64,000 bases of DNA, from assembly GCA_023362775.1 (NCBI GenBank), contig JALMGJ010000004.1, positions 36,596,929-36,660,928 of the forward strand, read 5' to 3'. Below, piece after piece: positions 59,239 to 64,000 of the stretch. Position 1 is the first letter of the stretch, and every line of letters starts with the position of its first letter. The notes under the pieces were generated by a model. That model was given only the letters and a program-made list of their open reading frames with translations. It did not search any database and was not told the DNA's origin. The position numbers and the translations under genes were made by a program. The stretch is from Charina bottae. Lineage: Eukaryota; Chordata; Lepidosauria; Squamata; Charinaidae.

Positions 59239-59246
59239 CTCTAGCA

Positions 59247-59481
59247 CATAGCTTTCTAAACTGTGTGTCGCAACACAACCCGGAAGCGGCGGCAGCGGTG
59301 TGCACGGCGGCAGCGGCACTTCCATGTTTTAGCGGAAAACACGAGGCCGCCGCCGTGCACGCCCCCGCCACGCACCCCCTGCGCCGCCGCCGTGCACGCC
59401 CCCGCCGCCACCCCCCCCCCCCGCGCCGCTGCCGCTGCCGCTGTTGGTATGTCGCCAACAGCGGCAGTTTGGAAAGCAGTG
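59247..59481. mobile_element. GC-rich hAT-like miniature element, copy 7, adjacent to copy 6
   Basis: Starts CATAGCTTTCTAAACTGTGT and ends GTTTGGAAAGCAGTG. CTCTAGCA lies on both sides (59239-59246 and 59482-59489), the left copy shared with copy 6. Orientation is opposite to copy 6. Confidence 0.88.
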
Positions 59482-59489
59482 CTCTAGCA

Positions 59490-61430
59490 GGACAGAATTG
59501 AAACTGACTAGCTGCTGGCAAGTGGCTCTTTGAGGGGGGGTGAGAGTGAAACTGAAAAATACAGGGAAGTGGTAAATAGGCATAGGCATGTCCTTTCTCC
59601 TTCCCATATGAAATAGTGGAAGTCTGCTGTCTTCTGCTCTGCTTTTCCTTGTTAGGGGCGTTAATAGAAGTTGGTGTGAAGAATACAAGGGGGAGAAGGA
59701 ACAGGTCTGACAAGAAATTCGGGAAATAAAATGCTAATGAAAAGGGGAAAGTCTGGGAATGAAAAGAGCAAAATGGATCAGAGAGAGGGTATGTCTGAGC
59801 TTCCTGTAGTCCCCAAACCTCCATCACACACACACCAGGTCACCTGACTTTGTCTCCCAGATAATGAGTGGCAAAGCATAACAGATTGTACACACCTTGA
59901 GGTTGTCCTTGAATGGTGTCAGAATAAAGGGAAAATGCTAGCTAGCTTTATACCATTGTAGCTAATGATGACATAAGCTTGTCCCACTCGTGGGTTGGGA
60001 GCAATGTCATATGGACAAGTAGGGATATTGCTTTGTCAAGGCATGAGAGTGCTGTGATTAAATGCAAGAGAGAATAGGCCCTAAGTTTCTTTTATACTTA
60101 TGGGCAGATGCCTCTGTGGCAACCAGGTTGTGGTCTCTCCTGCAACTCAAGCCAAAATGGCCATCAAGGACAGTATCAAGTGGTAGAGGAAAGGGGCGTG
60201 CCCAAAACTGCCTCAGCCAGCCAATGGATGTTTAGCAGATGCCAGCCTCTCTCTGTGGCATCACTAAGATTGTGAATGAACCATTGTAGCTTATACACCA
60301 AGTCTTGTATCTAGGAAAGAGGAAATGTTGGAAATATATAATTGGAAAAGCTATGCGCAAATTTATTTCTTTGTTTATACCACACTCCGTAATATGCTTA
60401 TCATGGTGGTATACAATAGAAACCAAAATGATCAGAGTAGAAAAACAGTATAATACAGAATGTAGGCTGCCTCCACAGTGAGCTGGGGATGAGATAAAGG
60501 AGACATCATGAAGATGTGTCCTGTAAAGAGGGTTATTGGGGAGTTTTTGTGATATGATTAGCAGGATATGAGGATGAGTCCATAAGATACTATTGAAGAA
60601 TAGCCTCAGTCTTTAAGAGGTGTTCTGTCTAGACATCTGTATCAAAATTCTGGTGCTCAGATTCTTTTCTGGGATTTCCACGTTCTATGTTACAGCTGTA
60701 ACATGTTCCATAACCTCCTGCAATATGAGTTTTGCTCATCCAGTTGTAACAGAAAACAGAGCACAGTAAAATAAAATAGACTCTGTTAAAACTAATTTAG
60801 AAAGGAAACAAGATATTTTTCATCATTTGATTAATAACTTGGTTATCATTGTAAGCTTTTATAATATGATAAAGACATATTTCTTCCTGGAAAAATATTT
60901 CTTGTTACTTTATCTTTTACAATGTAGGTAAAATTATAAACTTTGATATTGAATATCTGTTCTGGAAGATGTATAGTGCAATCTTATGTAACATTATGTA
61001 ACGTTATTCCAAAGCAAATCACCTATTACATTCCGTGGAATTTACAAGTAGATAAGGGAATATGTGCCACTGAAAACTTCACTGAAACTCAATAGTAACA
61101 CACTCTGCCCACTTCTGTCAGTGAAGAAAAATGTTAAGGACCCAGCATTAATCCAAGTTTGGGCAGCATGGAAATAAAGCCTCTGGAGATTTGTGTTGTA
61201 CTTGCTTTTAATTACAAATGTTCAGGTAACCACTGCTAGACGTACAGCTTAAATATTCCACCCAAATTCTCTACCTTTAGAGAAAATCAGTTTTTTCCTC
61301 CATGGTTTGAATGAATTTCAGATATACATACATTTGAATTTCAAATAAGCAGATAGATGGTTCAGGTGAAAGCATCAATCTGTTGTCTTGGAGCTGGTAA
61401 AATATACATACAGAGGTGAGAACTCTTTTT
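59490..61430. other. Intergenic sequence, no gene recognised
   Basis: No convincing exon. A LINE-tail-like antisense stretch (TTTATACCACACTCCGTAAT ... GGTGGTATACAATAGAAACC) lies near 60360-60480. The remainder looks unique and AT-rich. Confidence 0.45.
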
Positions 61431-61432
61431 TT

Positions 61433-61663
61433 AGATTTTTTATTCTGCCTTTATTATTTTTATAAATATCTCAAGGCAGGGAAGATACCTAATACTCCTT
61501 CCTCCTCCTATTTTCCCCACAACAACCACCCTGTGAGGTGAGTTGGGCTGAGAGAGAGGGACTGGCCCAAGGTCACCCAGCCGGCTTTCATGCCCAAGGC
61601 GGGACTAGAACTCACAGACTCCCAGTTTCTAGCCTGCAGCCTTAACCACTAGACCAAACTGGC
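61433..61663 (-). repeat. Sauria-type SINE
   Basis: Antisense order AATATCTCAAGGCAGGGAAG, TTTTCCCCACAACAACCACC, GGTCACCCAGCCGGCTTTCA, then AACCACTAGACCAAACTGGC. Complete copy. Confidence 0.87.
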
Positions 61664-63500
61664 TCCTTCCATGTTTATGCAGAACAGGGAAATTGCCTGC
61701 CTCCCAACTCCAAAAGAAGCATTGCAATATAGTCTTAACATGGTTTCTTCTCGAGCAAGACTAACCCGAGGTCCCTTCCAGTATTTATGATCAATACAAA
61801 ATCCTAGCAAGAATGAAGCCTCTCGAGGCACGCCATCTGTCTGGCCATTTTGGTTTTCGTCCTCTGTGATCATATCAGGAGAAGAAAAATGCTATAGAAA
61901 TGTTTGTAGGTGTCTGCACTGGTGTTAGCTTTGATTGCATAACCCCAAATTAATTTTTCTCTTCCAAAGAAGAAGAAATAAACAAGTGATGGACTGTCAG
62001 CCTTCTTACCAGACAAAAAAGATGACCCACCCATCCATCCCAGCCATGATGTGCTACCAACTAGCCAGGAACAGCTGAGTCATTTGTATGTCCAAACAGA
62101 GGCCATGAGTTCCTTGGTTTAATTTTATGGTAGCAAACAGTTGCAACAAAGATTACTAGGTAGTTAGATGAGAGAGGGTTCAAACAAAATTGGCCTGTTG
62201 AAGACTTTAACAGAGTCTAACAAATATCCTGAAGAGAGGCATTAGAGGTGGCAATAATACTTGCCCTATCTTATATGGAAACGTTTCAGGAAGAAAGTAG
62301 GACAAAACAACACACTTCTGTTCTTTTCTCTTCTCTAGAGCCATCATTCCTGTAAGCATGAGGTGCTCCCAGTTGTGGGGGGCAGCCAGTCCTAATCTCA
62401 GTTAGTATTGGCAGGTGCCAGAAGGATAGAAAAGAACTTTTATCCCTACTTGGCCTTTTCTCCCTCACCCCCTTGAGCAGCCCGACCTGATTAGGACACC
62501 CTGCAATCTTTTGTTACAGACTTCACTTGTATGTTCTTCTCCAGATTTAGATCTCAGAAATGGCTTGGGGGTAAAATTGTGACTGAACAAATTGTACTGC
62601 AAAGGCAAGATTTTGGAGAGTAGAAAGATTAAGATACGTGCTACTAAAATACCAAGGAGAAATGAAGGGGCAGGAGTAATTCAATGTTTAAGTCATTGGC
62701 AGACAACCATGGCAGAATCTCTTTATTTAGCCTGCAAAAAAAGGAAAAGAAAAGCCTTATAAATCACCATTATAAGACTGATAAATGTAATGGCTCTAAT
62801 TCTTTATAAAGTTGTCTATTACTGTAGCTCAGCCCAATTTTAAATGGAGATGCTAGGAAAGCTCACAAGGGTCACCTTTGTAATTTTTATGGTATTCAAA
62901 GTCTGCTTTTGCCCAGCTTACATATGTCATCACATATGCCTTTTCAGAAGTATCTTGAAGTCTAGCAATCTGCCTTATTCAGGATCAGGCCAATTCTTGG
63001 TTCTGACTCGCAGGAATTCTCCAATTTTTCCAACCCCACCAGGAGATACTAAGAATTTCTCCTGGAGCCTTCTCCATCCAAAGCATGCACTAGATCACAG
63101 AGCAATAGTGGTGTACTGCATTTCCTCTATATATGTCTCAACATGGTTTTATTCTATACATACAGCTATAAATTAATTCATGCAGACTTAATACAAACCC
63201 ATCTTATCTTATCTCCTCTTTATTGATGATAGCAGAATAGAAAATGCCTAGCAAGCTCCTCTTACAAGTGGGCCAGTTACTTGTTTGGATGTGAAAGTAT
63301 TATATTTATTAGGGCTGTGCAGCACTTTATTCTCCAAGAGGTGTTTTGGAGCATGCAAGTATGCAAGCATAGCGCCTGCGTGAAACACCTTAGAGCAGCC
63401 GTATCCCATGTGCTCTGAAACATCTTTTGGGGATTGAATTCAGGGGACTCCGTAACCTAAATGCCTGAATGGTTGGCTTAGTGGTTTTCCTCCTTTTAAG
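61664..63500. other. Intergenic sequence, no gene recognised
   Basis: Open frames here are short and lack recognisable domains or paired splice sites. No diagnostic repeat was identified. Confidence 0.4.
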
Positions 63501-63655
63501 AACAGACCATTTCTTGGATTTTTATTTTTTATTTTTATAGTAGTTTTAATGTATAGGTTTTATCTTTTATATTGATTGTAAACCGCCCAGAGTCTACCAT
63601 GGTGGAGATGGGCGGGGATAAATTCAAATAATAAATAAATAAAATAAATAAATAG
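63500..63655 (+). repeat. L2-type 3' UTR tail with (AAAT)n
   Basis: TGTAAACCGCCCAGAGTCTA ... GAGATGGGCGGGGATAAATT then AAAT units. Confidence 0.75.
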
Positions 63656-63812
63656 GTTGCAACAGAAAGTAGTGGACTCTCCTTCACTGGGGGTATTTAA
63701 AGAGTGTCTGGATGGCCATATATTGTGGATGCTATAGTAGCAGAATCTTGCACTGGGCAGAGGGTTAGATTAGATAATCTTTAAGGTCCTTTGTAACTCT
63801 TACAGTTTTTTA
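63655..63812 (+). repeat. CR1-type LINE 3' UTR
   Basis: GTGGACTCTCCTTCACTGGG, GTATTTAAAGAGTGTCTGGA, AGAGGGTTAGATTAGATAAT and AAGGTCCTTTGTAACTCTTA follow the conserved CR1 3' end (GGACTCTCCTTCCCTGGAGG...TTGGACTAGATGACC...GGTCCCTTCCAACTCT). Confidence 0.75.
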
Positions 63813-64000
63813 TTGTAAATATGTACATACGTGAAGCAGCTCTTCACCCCTCATAAGGTTACAAACAAATATCTCTTCTCCCTATAACCCATCCCTTATC
63901 TATATGCAAATCCATAAATCATCAACTTTTCAGTCCTGGTGTCAGTAGAAAGTCCATAAAGGGTTACCAGAGCTTTATAAAAGCACGTCTGATTTTAACC

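Noticed and set aside
1..64000. CRISPR arrays, bacterial operons, rRNA or tRNA genes.
   Set aside because: The window is vertebrate nuclear DNA. tRNA- and 5S-like stretches are SINE heads, and the regular short repeats are microsatellites.

Overview
The window is nuclear DNA of a squamate reptile (lizard, gecko or snake; not resolved further). The evidence is two intron-split vertebrate genes with consensus splice sites, a CpG-island promoter, and a repeat set typical of squamates: Sauria-type tRNA SINEs, BovB/RTE, L2, CR1 and L1 LINEs, hAT and Tc1/mariner DNA transposons, and many small non-autonomous elements.

Two genes are clear. TFDP1 (DP-1, the dimerisation partner of E2F) is on the + strand. 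Its CpG-island promoter lies at about 3.9-6.0 kb, its start codon at 6488 and its stop at 29239. Eleven coding exons join in frame to 409 residues. ATP4B (beta subunit of the gastric H+/K+-ATPase) is on the - strand. Its start codon is at 39090 and its stop at 32908; seven exons join in frame to 289 residues, and a TATA box lies upstream. The two genes converge tail to tail. This is the TFDP1-ATP4B arrangement of human 13q34, which confirms the paralogue choices (not TFDP2 or ATP1B3). GRK1, the next gene on the human map, was not found in the remaining 25 kb.

From 39.6 to 64 kb the sequence is mostly layered mobile elements: a decayed Tc1-like transposon of fish type (39662-41278), an internally deleted hAT transposase (about 43.7-45.0 kb), BovB pieces, a 5'-truncated L2 with a long open reverse-transcriptase frame (48.4-49.7 kb), and several SINEs. 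One unrecognised coding-like block lies at 52.1-53.3 kb on the - strand. It is either a small spliced gene with frameshifts or a pseudogene.

The most distinctive feature is a family of seven short, extremely GC/CpG-rich hAT-like miniature elements (207-359 bp). They have CAG(A/G)GCTTTCCAAA ends and 8-bp target duplications. Two of them are back to back and share one target duplication. A second non-autonomous family (ends CAGGTAGT, TA-flanked) has at least six copies or fragments, one with a 58-bp internal hairpin. A 5S-rRNA-like SINE appears to share its tail with a tRNA SINE. Repeat ends marked 'about' were judged by eye.
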